Shown: positions 8,557 through 14,343 of the stretch, piece after piece | Numbering within the stretch: the first letter of the stretch is position 1 | Layout of the letters: each line of letters opens with the position of its first letter | Assembly (NCBI GenBank): GCA_946482335.1 | Contig: CAMLRG010000106.1 | Location: 1-18,179 of the forward strand | Origin: an uncultured Duganella sp. | GTDB lineage: Bacteria > Pseudomonadota > Gammaproteobacteria > Burkholderiales > Burkholderiaceae | DNA length: 18,179 nucleotides | Direction of reading: 5' to 3' | Made by a program: the position numbers and the translations under genes | The notes under the pieces: model-generated | What the model saw: the letters and a program-made list of their open reading frames with translations, nothing else | Databases searched by the model: none | Told to the model about the DNA's origin: nothing

Positions 8557-8871
8557 CTATTTTTTCTGGGTGGCGAAGTAGGCGGCAAGCGCCTCCAATT
8601 GTTCGTCAGTGTAACCCTTTGCGAGCTGGGTCATGATGGTGGCGGGGCGTTTGCCGGCTTTGAAGTCTTTCAGGGCGGCCAGCAGGGCTTCTTTCGGCTG
8701 TCCGGCCAGGGGCGGCAGGGTATTGCCTTGGGTGGCGCCGTTGGTGCCGTGGCAACCGGTGCAGGTGGCGCCCAGGCGGGCGCCGGCGGGGATGGTCTCG
8801 GCGTTGGCGCTGGCTGCTGCTGCGGACAGGGCGGCGCTCAGTGCGAGCGCCAGGGCGGCGGTTGTCTTCAT
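8557..8871 (-). CDS. small monohaem c-type cytochrome, FccA/SoxE-like
   Basis: A 104-residue exported class I cytochrome c. A signal peptide of about 24 residues ends at ASANA. The haem motif CTGCH is at 37-41 and the probable distal ligand is Met80 in RPATIMTQLAKGYTDEQ, a pattern typical of the cytochrome subunit of flavocytochrome c sulfide dehydrogenase. The likely job is to take electrons from the FccB flavin, or from SoxXA, and pass them to the respiratory chain in the periplasm. Its ATG overlaps the soxA stop (ATGA), and its own TAG is 2 bases before the diguanylate cyclase gene, which separates it from fccB. A general electron-carrier cytochrome is the main alternative. Confidence 0.8.
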   Translation of the reverse strand: MKTTAALALALSAALSAAAASANAETIPAGARLGATCTGCHGTNGATQGNTLPPLAGQPKEALLAALKDFKAGKRPATIMTQLAKGYTDEQLEALAAYFATQKK

Positions 8872-8880
8872 GGGCGGACT
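8867..8880. repeat. 14-bp direct repeat, copy 1 (soxA/cytochrome junction)
   Basis: TTCATGGGCGGACT here is identical to 9661-9674. On the minus strand it reads through the last codons of soxA (VRP-stop) and the first codons of the cytochrome gene. The second copy does the same at the soxZ/soxA junction, so soxA is framed by the pair. Confidence 0.6.
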
Positions 8881-9665
8881 CCTGGAGTTTCGAGTGGCAT
8901 GCCTTTGGCGCGCACAGCGAGGTAGGCTTCGAGGTCTACCAGGTCCGGGGCGCTATAGGGCGGGACTTCGGCGCGGACGCCGCTCATGCAGTTGCGCAGG
9001 CGGCGCTGCAGGCTTCCTACGCTTTGCCATTCAAGGCGGTAGATGGGGTAGGCGTTGGCGTGGCCTTGCGGGATCAAGGCGCCGCCGAGGCGTTTGCCGG
9101 CGTTGTTGTCGTGGCATTGGGCGCAGCTCAGGTTCAGTTGGCCGATGCGGCTGGTGAAGAGTTTTTGGCCGCGGGTGGCGGCTTGGCGGGTTTGCGGGTC
9201 TGCGGCGGGGGCCATGGGCAGGCCGCGGCTTTGCAGGGCAATGTAGGCTTCCAGCGCCAGCAGGTCTGCCGATTCGGGTTTTAGTGCTTCGGCTTGCTGG
9301 GCCCCTTTCCGGCATTGGTTGACCTGGTCGGAGAGGGTGATCACTTTGCCGGCTGCCTGGCTGAAGCGGGGGAAGGCGGCGGCTTTGCCGCGCATGCTGG
9401 TTTGGGCGTCGGCGTGGCAGGTGAGGCAGGATTTGCCGTTGCCGCCTTGCGGGGCGCTGCGCCACAGGGCTTCGCCGTTGGCGACCCAGAGCATGGCGGG
9501 GTTTTGGGTATCGTCGCGTTGCATTGCCTGAGTGGCGGGGGTCATGTAGGCGGAGCCGGATTTTTGAACCGGCAAACCGGGGGCAGGCCCGGAGGGCCTG
9601 CCCCCCACCTCGCCGGCGCTGGCGGCGGTGGCTAGCGTGAACAGGAGGGCGACTAGCGCTTTCAT
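8868..9665 (-). CDS. soxA: dihaem c-type cytochrome SoxA (SoxXA complex)
   Basis: A 265-residue protein starting at ATG 9665, which overlaps the soxZ stop as ATGA; a longer frame upstream is the soxZ region read in another frame. The signal peptide ends near residue 17 (ATAASA). Haem motifs are CLTCH at 80-84 and CAQCH at 181-185, with Cys118 also present. The C-terminal block YPIYRLEWQSVGSLQRRL followed by RNCMSGVRAE is characteristic of SoxA, and Cys226 in it is the expected active-site cysteine, a haem ligand that becomes persulfidated. With SoxX it catalyses oxidative coupling of a sulfur substrate to the SoxY cysteine. Residues about 21-29, right after the signal peptide, are encoded by a REP-like palindrome (9579-9605), giving a Gly/Pro-rich linker. 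A 14-bp direct repeat lies at both ends of the gene. Confidence 0.93.
   Translation of the reverse strand: MKALVALLFTLATAASAGEVGGRPSGPAPGLPVQKSGSAYMTPATQAMQRDDTQNPAMLWVANGEALWRSAPQGGNGKSCLTCHADAQTSMRGKAAAFPRFSQAAGKVITLSDQVNQCRKGAQQAEALKPESADLLALEAYIALQSRGLPMAPAADPQTRQAATRGQKLFTSRIGQLNLSCAQCHDNNAGKRLGGALIPQGHANAYPIYRLEWQSVGSLQRRLRNCMSGVRAEVPPYSAPDLVDLEAYLAVRAKGMPLETPGVRP
9566..9606. repeat. REP-like palindrome inside soxA
   Basis: The flank GAACCGGCAAACCGG leads into a perfect 12-bp hairpin: GGGGGCAGGCCC (9579-9590), loop GGA, GGGCCTGCCCCC (9594-9605). It shares flank and stem design with the element at 10814-10853. All three stem differences between the two copies are compensated on the opposite arm, so base pairing has been kept. 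It is translated as the linker just after the SoxA signal peptide. Confidence 0.75.
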
Positions 9666-9674
9666 GGGCGGACT
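9661..9674. repeat. 14-bp direct repeat, copy 2 (soxZ/soxA junction)
   Basis: TTCATGGGCGGACT, identical to 8867-8880. On the minus strand it encodes the VRP-stop end of soxZ overlapping the ATG of soxA. Recombination between the two copies would remove soxA exactly and leave soxZ joined in the same way to the cytochrome gene. Confidence 0.6.
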
Positions 9675-9985
9675 GACAGCTGCTTTTGTTCGGTCTGGGT
9701 GAAGCCGTTGTCGCCGGTCCAGGTGAAATGCAGCTGGCCGGTGGTTGTCGCTTTGACGAAGAAGGCTATGTATGGGTTGGCGCTCATGGCGGGGTGCAGG
9801 TCGGCGCCCATCACCAGCTTGCCGTTGTAGCGGCATTCGAAGCGGCGGATGATGTCGCGCGGGAGGGGCTTGCCGTCGCTGCCGGGGCGGAAGCCGGTTT
9901 CCATCGTATGCGCTATCAAGGCGCGGATTTCGATGACTTCGCCGGGCTTGGCGGTGGCGGGCATGTGGATCAGGGCGGTGGCCAT
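9662..9985 (-). CDS. soxZ: sulfur carrier subunit SoxZ
   Basis: A 107-residue protein. I choose ATG 9985, one base after the soxY stop and preceded by a GGGGAGGG ribosome site within the soxY end; a frame extending to 10060 would read back through soxY and has no family-like sequence. The N-terminus (ALIHMPATAKPGEVIEIRAL, then IAHTMETGFR) and the C-terminal GDNGFTQTEQKQLSV are typical SoxZ. There is no signal peptide, as expected: SoxZ is normally exported with Tat-targeted SoxY. SoxZ supports SoxY in presenting its sulfur-loaded cysteine to the Sox enzymes in the periplasm. Its stop overlaps the soxA start as ATGA. Confidence 0.93.
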   Translation of the reverse strand: MATALIHMPATAKPGEVIEIRALIAHTMETGFRPGSDGKPLPRDIIRRFECRYNGKLVMGADLHPAMSANPYIAFFVKATTTGQLHFTWTGDNGFTQTEQKQLSVRP

Positions 9986-9986
9986 G

Positions 9987-10430
9987 TCAGATGCCCTCCC
10001 CTTCGACGCAGGCAGCGAGGGTGACGATGACGTCGACCGTTTGCTGCCACCATTGGCCATCGCTGGTGCGGGCCAGGGCGGTCAGCGTCTGGCTGGTGGC
10101 GAGGCGGATGCGTGTGCTGATTTCAGCGCGGCCGCCGGCTGGGGTCAGCTGGAAGCGGACGACGTCGGGCAGGGGATTCTTTTCGTTGAAGATGGCAATG
10201 TCGGTGACGTGGTCTTGCTCGGTCATCGGGCTCTCGACCCGTACGGTGATGGGGACGGCGTTGCCGTTGTCGATCAGTGTGGCGATGTCGATCGCGACGC
10301 GGCCTTGCGCTGGTTTGGCGTTGCCGGTGTAGGCGGCGATGGCGGTGGCCAGTGCTTCGGGCGTGGCGCAGGCGGGGCGGACCAGGGCCAGTAGCGGGAG
10401 CGCCGCGATGATGTGGCGGCGGGTCGTCAT
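9987..10430 (-). CDS. soxY: SoxY-type sulfur carrier with a non-canonical C-terminal arm
   Basis: A 147-residue protein beginning MTTRRHIIAALPLLALV, a Tat signal that would export it, probably together with SoxZ. The body is a SoxY immunoglobulin-like domain (NAVPITVRVESPMT, then ISTRIRLATSQTLTALA). SoxY normally ends in a flexible GGCGG arm whose Cys carries the sulfur substrate. Here the end is VTLAACVEGEGI: one Cys (141), six residues from the C-terminus, flanked by Ala-Ala and Val-Glu instead of glycines. The carrier cysteine is therefore kept, but the swinging-arm context differs. The reading frame and neighbouring soxZ start look sound, so I do not see a frameshift. The ATG overlaps the soxX stop (ATGA). 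Confidence 0.88.
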   Translation of the reverse strand: MTTRRHIIAALPLLALVRPACATPEALATAIAAYTGNAKPAQGRVAIDIATLIDNGNAVPITVRVESPMTEQDHVTDIAIFNEKNPLPDVVRFQLTPAGGRAEISTRIRLATSQTLTALARTSDGQWWQQTVDVIVTLAACVEGEGI

Positions 10431-10882
10431 CGCTTTTGCTCTCCGCTGCGCAGGGTTGCGAGGTAGGCGACCACGTCTTCGATCTGTTGGGTGGTCAGGA
10501 TGGGCTTGCCCCGCTGGGCGGGGGTTACGCGGGTCAGGCCTTCTGTCCTGGCGTAGGATGGCATGATCGTGTCGGGGTTCAGGGTGCTGCTGTCCATGAT
10601 GCGCTGGCGGAGCTGGGATTCGGTCCAGCGGTCGCCGGCTCCTGCCAGGTCGGGCGCGAGGTTGCCTTGGAATCGCTCTTCGGGGATGGGGGCGGTGTGG
10701 CAGAGCAGGCAGAGGCCGACCTGGCGGTTGGCGACGATGGCGCGGCCGCGTTGCGCGTCGCCTGAAGTTGGCTGGGCTTGGGCTACGGCTAACGTTAGCG
10801 GGATTGTTAGCAGGAACCGGTAAACCGGTGTCAGACCCAAGGGTCTGACACCGTCTGCGCCAGCGGTGGTGGCGAGGGGCAT
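10427..10882 (-). CDS. soxX: monohaem c-type cytochrome SoxX (SoxXA complex)
   Basis: A 151-residue protein. The diagnostic SoxX core is GLCLLCHTAPIPEERFQGNL (haem motif at 58-62) followed by LAPDLAGAGDRW, LNPDTIMPSY (Met107 likely axial ligand) and the C-terminal QQIEDVVAYLATLRSG. With SoxA it forms the cytochrome that attaches the sulfur substrate to SoxY. The start is uncertain. ATG 10882 lies 4 bases after the upstream molybdopterin gene but has only a weak AAGAAA ribosome site, and residues 10-19 are encoded by a REP-like palindrome. The hydrophobic signal core (FLLTIPLTLAVAQA) starts only at about residue 23, so the N-terminal region is longer than usual. Its stop overlaps soxY. Confidence 0.9.
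   Translation of the reverse strand: MPLATTAGADGVRPLGLTPVYRFLLTIPLTLAVAQAQPTSGDAQRGRAIVANRQVGLCLLCHTAPIPEERFQGNLAPDLAGAGDRWTESQLRQRIMDSSTLNPDTIMPSYARTEGLTRVTPAQRGKPILTTQQIEDVVAYLATLRSGEQKR
10814..10853. repeat. REP-like palindrome inside the 5' end of soxX
   Basis: The flank GAACCGGTAAACCGG is followed by a perfect hairpin with 13-bp arms, CGGTGTCAGACCC (10826-10838) and GGGTCTGACACCG (10841-10853), around an AA loop. It is related to 9566-9606: same flank with one change, same stem plan. From memory such GGTGTCAGACCC palindromes are frequent in Massilia/Duganella-type genomes; that should be checked. It is translated as part of the SoxX leader. Confidence 0.78.
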
Positions 10883-10886
10883 TTTC

Positions 10887-13082
10887 TTATGCGCGCTTGA
10901 GGGTGTGGTTCTTCAGCGGGAGGTCGCGGATGCGCTTGCCGGTGGCGGCGTAGATGGCGTTCAGCACGGCGGGGGCGGCTACTGCAATCGTTGGCTCGCC
11001 GACGCCGCCCCAGAAGCCGCCGCTTGGCATGACGACCGTTTCGACCTTGGGCATTTCGTCCATCTTCAGCACGTTGTACGTGTCGAAGTTGGTTTGCTCG
11101 GCCTGGCCGTCCTTGATCGTGATTTCGCCGTACAGGGCGGCGCTCAGGCCGTAGACGAAACTGCCTTCCACCTGTGCTTCGATCTGCTGCGGGTTGACTG
11201 CGTGGCCGGGGTCGGTGGCGGCGACGATGCGGTGGATCTTCAGCTTGCCTTCCTTCGATACCGACACTTCGGCGACAGCGGCGACGTAACTGCCGAAGCC
11301 CATCGTCTGGGCGATGCCGCGGTAGACGCCTTTCTTCAGCGGCTTGCCCCAGCCGGCTTTTTCGGCGACTGCGTTCAGGACGGCGAGATGCTTGGGGCTG
11401 TCCTTCATCAGCTTGCGGCGCAGGGCCAGCGGATCCTGCTTCGTGGCGTGCGCGATCTCGTCGAGGAAGCATTCGACGTAGATCGTGTTCTGGTTCAGGT
11501 TCACGCCGCGCCAGAAGCCTGGCGGCACCGCCGGATTGCGCATGGCGTGATCGATCAGCAGGTTGGGGAAGCTGTAGCCGAGCGACGCTTCCGGTCCGGG
11601 CGGGTTCAGGCCCTGGAACACTGCCGGGTCCTTGCCATCCTTGACGTTCTGCGGGAACAGCGCGGCCAGGATCGATTGGCCGGCGATGCGCATGTGCAGT
11701 GCGGTCACTTCGCCTTTCGCATCGAGGCCTGCGGTCAGCTTGCATTGCGTGACCGGGTGGTAGCGGCCATGCATCATGTCTTCTTCGCGGGTCCAGATCA
11801 GCTTGACCGGCGTGCCTGGCATCTCCTTGGCGATCTTGACGACCTGGGTCACCCAGTCATGGGTGGCGCCGCGCCGGCCAAAGCCGCCGCCCAGGTGCAG
11901 CTTGGTCACGTCGCATTTCGATTGCGGCAGGCCGGCCGCCTCACTGGTGGCGGCCAGGGCGGCTTCGCCGTTTTGCGTGGGGGTCCAGACTTCGCAGCGC
12001 TCGGGCGTCCACACGGCGGTGGCGTTCATCACCTCCATCGTGGCGTGGTTCTGGTGCGGGTAGCTGTAGACGGCTTCGATCTTGCGGTGGGCGCTGGCCA
12101 GGGCGGCTTTGGCGTCGCCGTTGCTGTTGCCGACAGCGGCTTCCGGCGCATCGAGGCCGGCCTTGATCCAGGCGGCGGTATCCTTGCTGTTCATGCCGGC
12201 ATTGGGGCCTTTGTCCCATTCGATCGGCAGGGCGTCGAGGGCGCTGCGGGCGCGCCACCAGGTATCGGCCACCACGGCGACCGCGCTGTCGCCTACTTGC
12301 AGCACTTTCTTCACGCCGGGCTTGCCGGCGATGGCGGCGGCGTCGAAGCTTTTCACCTTGCCGCCGAAGACCGGGCAATCCTTGATCGCCGCATTCAGCA
12401 TGCCGGGCAGCTTGAAGTCCATGCCGTAGATTTGCTTGCCGGTGGTCTTGTCGACCGTGTCCAGGCGCGCCATGCGTTTGCCGGCCAGCTTCCAGTCTTT
12501 CGGGTCTTTCAGCTTGATGTCGGCGGCGGCCGGCGCCTTCAGCTTGCCGGCGGCGTCGGCGACGCGCCCATAGCTGATCGTGCGGCCGGATGGGGTGTGG
12601 GTGATCACGCTCTTCGCCGCCGTGCATTCGGTGGCGGGCACACCCCATTCGGCTGCTGCGGCTTGCACCAGCATCATACGGGCCGCTGCGCCGCCCTTGC
12701 GGACATATTCGTGCGACTCGCGCACGCCGCGGCTGCCGCCGGTGGAGAAGCTGCCCCACACGCGGTTGCGCGCCAGCTGGCGGCCGGGCGACGGGTATTC
12801 GGTGGTGACCTTGCTCCAGTCGCCATCCAGTTCTTCCACCACCAGCTGCGCCAGGCCGGTCAGCGTGCCCTGGCCCATTTCGGAGCGGGCAATACGCACC
12901 ACGATGGTGTCGTCGGGCTTGACCACGACCCAGGCGTTGATTTCCGGCGCATCGGCGGGGGCTGCGGCCGTTGCGGCCTGCTGCGCCTGTGCTTGCGCGA
13001 ACGGGATGTGGAAGCCGAACATCAGGCCGGCGGTGGCGCCGAGCGAGCGGCCGATGAAGCCGCGGCGGGTCATGGTGCTCAT
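10887..13082 (-). CDS. Tat-exported molybdopterin subunit, IorB-type xanthine dehydrogenase family
   Basis: A 731-residue protein. The start [20 protein letters not shown] is a clear Tat signal. Family features are [20 protein letters not shown] (67-86), the molybdopterin loop GGGFGRRG (398-405) and GVGE near the C-terminus, whose Glu696 is the expected catalytic base of molybdenum hydroxylases. It belongs to the isoquinoline 1-oxidoreductase/aldehyde dehydrogenase type, which hydroxylates an N-heterocycle or oxidises an aldehyde using molybdopterin cytosine dinucleotide; the substrate cannot be read from sequence. Its ATG overlaps the stop of the [2Fe-2S] subunit, and its TAA is only 4 bases from soxX. 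It could supply electrons to the same periplasmic cytochromes. It is not related to the SoxC sulfite-oxidase fold. Confidence 0.88.
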   Translation of the reverse strand: MSTMTRRGFIGRSLGATAGLMFGFHIPFAQAQAQQAATAAAPADAPEINAWVVVKPDDTIVVRIARSEMGQGTLTGLAQLVVEELDGDWSKVTTEYPSPGRQLARNRVWGSFSTGGSRGVRESHEYVRKGGAAARMMLVQAAAAEWGVPATECTAAKSVITHTPSGRTISYGRVADAAGKLKAPAAADIKLKDPKDWKLAGKRMARLDTVDKTTGKQIYGMDFKLPGMLNAAIKDCPVFGGKVKSFDAAAIAGKPGVKKVLQVGDSAVAVVADTWWRARSALDALPIEWDKGPNAGMNSKDTAAWIKAGLDAPEAAVGNSNGDAKAALASAHRKIEAVYSYPHQNHATMEVMNATAVWTPERCEVWTPTQNGEAALAATSEAAGLPQSKCDVTKLHLGGGFGRRGATHDWVTQVVKIAKEMPGTPVKLIWTREEDMMHGRYHPVTQCKLTAGLDAKGEVTALHMRIAGQSILAALFPQNVKDGKDPAVFQGLNPPGPEASLGYSFPNLLIDHAMRNPAVPPGFWRGVNLNQNTIYVECFLDEIAHATKQDPLALRRKLMKDSPKHLAVLNAVAEKAGWGKPLKKGVYRGIAQTMGFGSYVAAVAEVSVSKEGKLKIHRIVAATDPGHAVNPQQIEAQVEGSFVYGLSAALYGEITIKDGQAEQTNFDTYNVLKMDEMPKVETVVMPSGGFWGGVGEPTIAVAAPAVLNAIYAATGKRIRDLPLKNHTLKRA

Positions 13083-13573
13083 GCCTTGCCTCCTTCCACG
13101 ATGTCCAGGCCGGCCAGCTTGGCGTCGCCGCCTTTCGCGACCACATGGATCGCCTTGCGCACGCGGTTATACGTGCCGCAGCGGCAGATATTGCTCATGG
13201 CGGCGTCGATATCGGCGTCGGTCGGGTTCTTTTTCTGTTTCAGCAGGGCGGCGGCGGCCATGATCATGCCGGACTGGCAGAAGCCGCATTGCGGCACGTC
13301 GAGCGCGGCCCAGGCTTTCTGCACTGGATGGCTGCCATCCTTGCTCAAGCCTTCGATGGTGACGATCTTCTGGTCGGCCGTCACGGTGGAGACAGGACGC
13401 ACGCAGCTGCGCGTCGGCTCGCCGTCGATGTGCACGGTGCAGGCGCCGCATTGCGCCACGCCGCAGCCGTATTTGGTGCCGGTGAGCCCGAGCTGCTCGC
13501 GGATCACCCACAGCACTGGGGTGTCTTCTTCGGCCTCGAACTCGCGTACCTGGCCATTGACGTGCAATTTCAT
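13079..13573 (-). CDS. [2Fe-2S] subunit of the IorAB-type molybdenum hydroxylase
   Basis: A 164-residue ferredoxin-like subunit. The plant-type cluster is CGVAQCGAC with a later Cys (Cys37, 42, 45, 57), and the second cluster is CGFC plus CRC (Cys95, 98, 129, 131), the standard two-cluster layout of xanthine-dehydrogenase-family small subunits. It passes electrons from the molybdenum centre of the next gene's product to an acceptor. It has no signal peptide, so it is probably exported bound to the Tat-targeted large subunit. It is the first gene of the nine-gene block, with AGGAGG at 13580-13585 six bases before the ATG, and its stop overlaps the next start (ATGA). Confidence 0.92.
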   Translation of the reverse strand: MKLHVNGQVREFEAEEDTPVLWVIREQLGLTGTKYGCGVAQCGACTVHIDGEPTRSCVRPVSTVTADQKIVTIEGLSKDGSHPVQKAWAALDVPQCGFCQSGMIMAAAALLKQKKNPTDADIDAAMSNICRCGTYNRVRKAIHVVAKGGDAKLAGLDIVEGGKA

Positions 13574-13654
13574 TTCCTGCCTCCTGAAATGGGTGGGATG
13601 TGAATTCGCGTGATCTTACTCCCGTTTTCGCTATCGCGTGTTCGTTCGGGCAAT

Positions 13655-13670
13655 TTTGACCTAAGTCAAA
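13655..13670. promoter_or_regulatory. FNR/Anr-type binding dyad
   Basis: TTTGACCTAAGTCAAA contains the perfect dyad TTGAC-N4-GTCAA, one base per half-site from the classic TTGAT-N4-ATCAA FNR box. Its centre (13662.5) is 29.5 bases ahead of the first base of a TAGACT -10 at 13692-13697, exactly the geometry of a class II activator site at -41.5. The predicted ompW transcript would start near 13704. ompW is an FNR-responsive gene in enteric bacteria. The same site may also act on the leftward block. Confidence 0.65.
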
Positions 13671-13691
13671 GATTTTGCTGCGTCGCGTCAA

Positions 13692-13697
13692 TAGACT
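13692..13697 (+). promoter_or_regulatory. ompW: candidate ompW -10 element
   Basis: TAGACT matches TATAAT at four of six positions and sits where a class II FNR promoter should have it. No -35 is needed for such a promoter. The resulting 5' leader would be about 37 bases and contains AAAGAGG (13727-13733) seven bases before the ATG. Confidence 0.45.
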
Positions 13698-13740
13698 TTC
13701 ATCTACCAAATATCAATGACCACATGAAAGAGGTAGTGAA

Positions 13741-14343
13741 ATGAAGAACGCGATTTTGGCAGTTATCCTGGGCGGCATGGCATTTAATGCAATGGCGGCG
13801 GAGACCCCTTGGCTGGTGCGCGCACGCGCTGTGCACATCAATCCGGCGGACAAGTCCGACCCGGTGGGCGGGGTGGGCGCTGCCGACCGCATTGGCGTCA
13901 GCGACAAGACCATTCCCGAAGTGGATATCACCTACTTCGTGACGCCGAATATTGCCGCCGAGCTGGTGCTGACCTATCCGCAAAAGCATGACGTCTACCT
14001 GGACGGCAAGACCATCGGTACGTTCAAGCACTTGCCGCCGACGCTGCTGGCGCAATACCACTTCACGCCGGCCTCGCAATTTAGCCCTTACGTGGGCCTG
14101 GGTGTGAACTGGACCACCTTCTCCAAGAACAAGTTCCTGAACGGTGCCGGCAGCCTGGAGCACGACAGCTTCGGCCTGGCCGTGCAAGCGGGCTTCGACT
14201 TCAAGCTGGACAAGAACTGGTCGCTCAACCTGGACGTGAAGAAAGTGCAGATCCGCAGCGACGTGATGATTTCGGGTGCCAAGGTCAGCAAGGCCAAGGT
14301 GGATCCGGTGCTGTTCGGTGTCGGCGTCGGCTATCGCTTTTAA
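13741..14343 (+). CDS. ompW: OmpW-family outer membrane protein
   Basis: A 200-residue protein, the only convincing plus-strand gene. The signal peptide MKNAILAVILGGMAFNAMA is cleaved before AETPW. The OmpW pattern follows: WLVRARAVHINP near the start, VDITYFVTPNIAAELVLTYP, HLPPTLLAQYHF, FSPYVGLGVNWT, and a C-terminal DPVLFGVGVGYRF ending in Phe for outer membrane insertion by BAM. It should form an eight-stranded barrel with a hydrophobic channel; OmpW proteins are linked to uptake of small hydrophobic molecules and to redox or anaerobic adaptation. The FNR-type box upstream supports control by oxygen. The gene converges on the DUF2244 gene and their stop codons overlap. Confidence 0.93.
   Translation: MKNAILAVILGGMAFNAMAAETPWLVRARAVHINPADKSDPVGGVGAADRIGVSDKTIPEVDITYFVTPNIAAELVLTYPQKHDVYLDGKTIGTFKHLPPTLLAQYHFTPASQFSPYVGLGVNWTTFSKNKFLNGAGSLEHDSFGLAVQAGFDFKLDKNWSLNLDVKKVQIRSDVMISGAKVSKAKVDPVLFGVGVGYRF

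Larger units (their letters stand above)
13574..13740. promoter_or_regulatory. divergent promoter region between the Sox block and ompW
   Basis: This is the only sizeable spacer in the centre of the window and must hold the promoters for the leftward nine-gene block and for ompW. It contains the FNR-type dyad at 13655-13670, a class II-compatible -10 for ompW and the strong ribosome site for the leftward block (13580-13585). I found no convincing -10/-35 pair for the leftward direction; TAAGAT on the minus strand at 13618-13613 is a weak -10 candidate without a matching -35. Confidence 0.6.

Noticed and set aside
9987..10430. Frameshift as an explanation for the missing GGCGG in SoxY
   Set aside because: The frame ends naturally one base before the soxZ start with a good ribosome site, the family-like strand VTLAAC runs into the tail, and I see no GGCGG-coding sequence in another frame at that point. 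Resequencing would settle it.
9566..10853. CRISPR-like array from the repeated palindromes
   Set aside because: Only two diverged copies about 1.2 kb apart, both inside genes, with no regular spacing or spacers.
8557..13573. SoxCD-type sulfane dehydrogenase role for the molybdenum protein
   Set aside because: The large subunit carries xanthine-dehydrogenase-family motifs ([11 protein letters not shown]) and a [2Fe-2S] partner, not the sulfite-oxidase fold and cytochrome partner of SoxCD.
10866..13613. 915-residue plus-strand open frame opposite the molybdopterin and [2Fe-2S] genes
   Set aside because: Long only because of high GC and few stops; low-complexity sequence, no start signal, and both minus-strand genes beneath it have unambiguous cofactor motifs.
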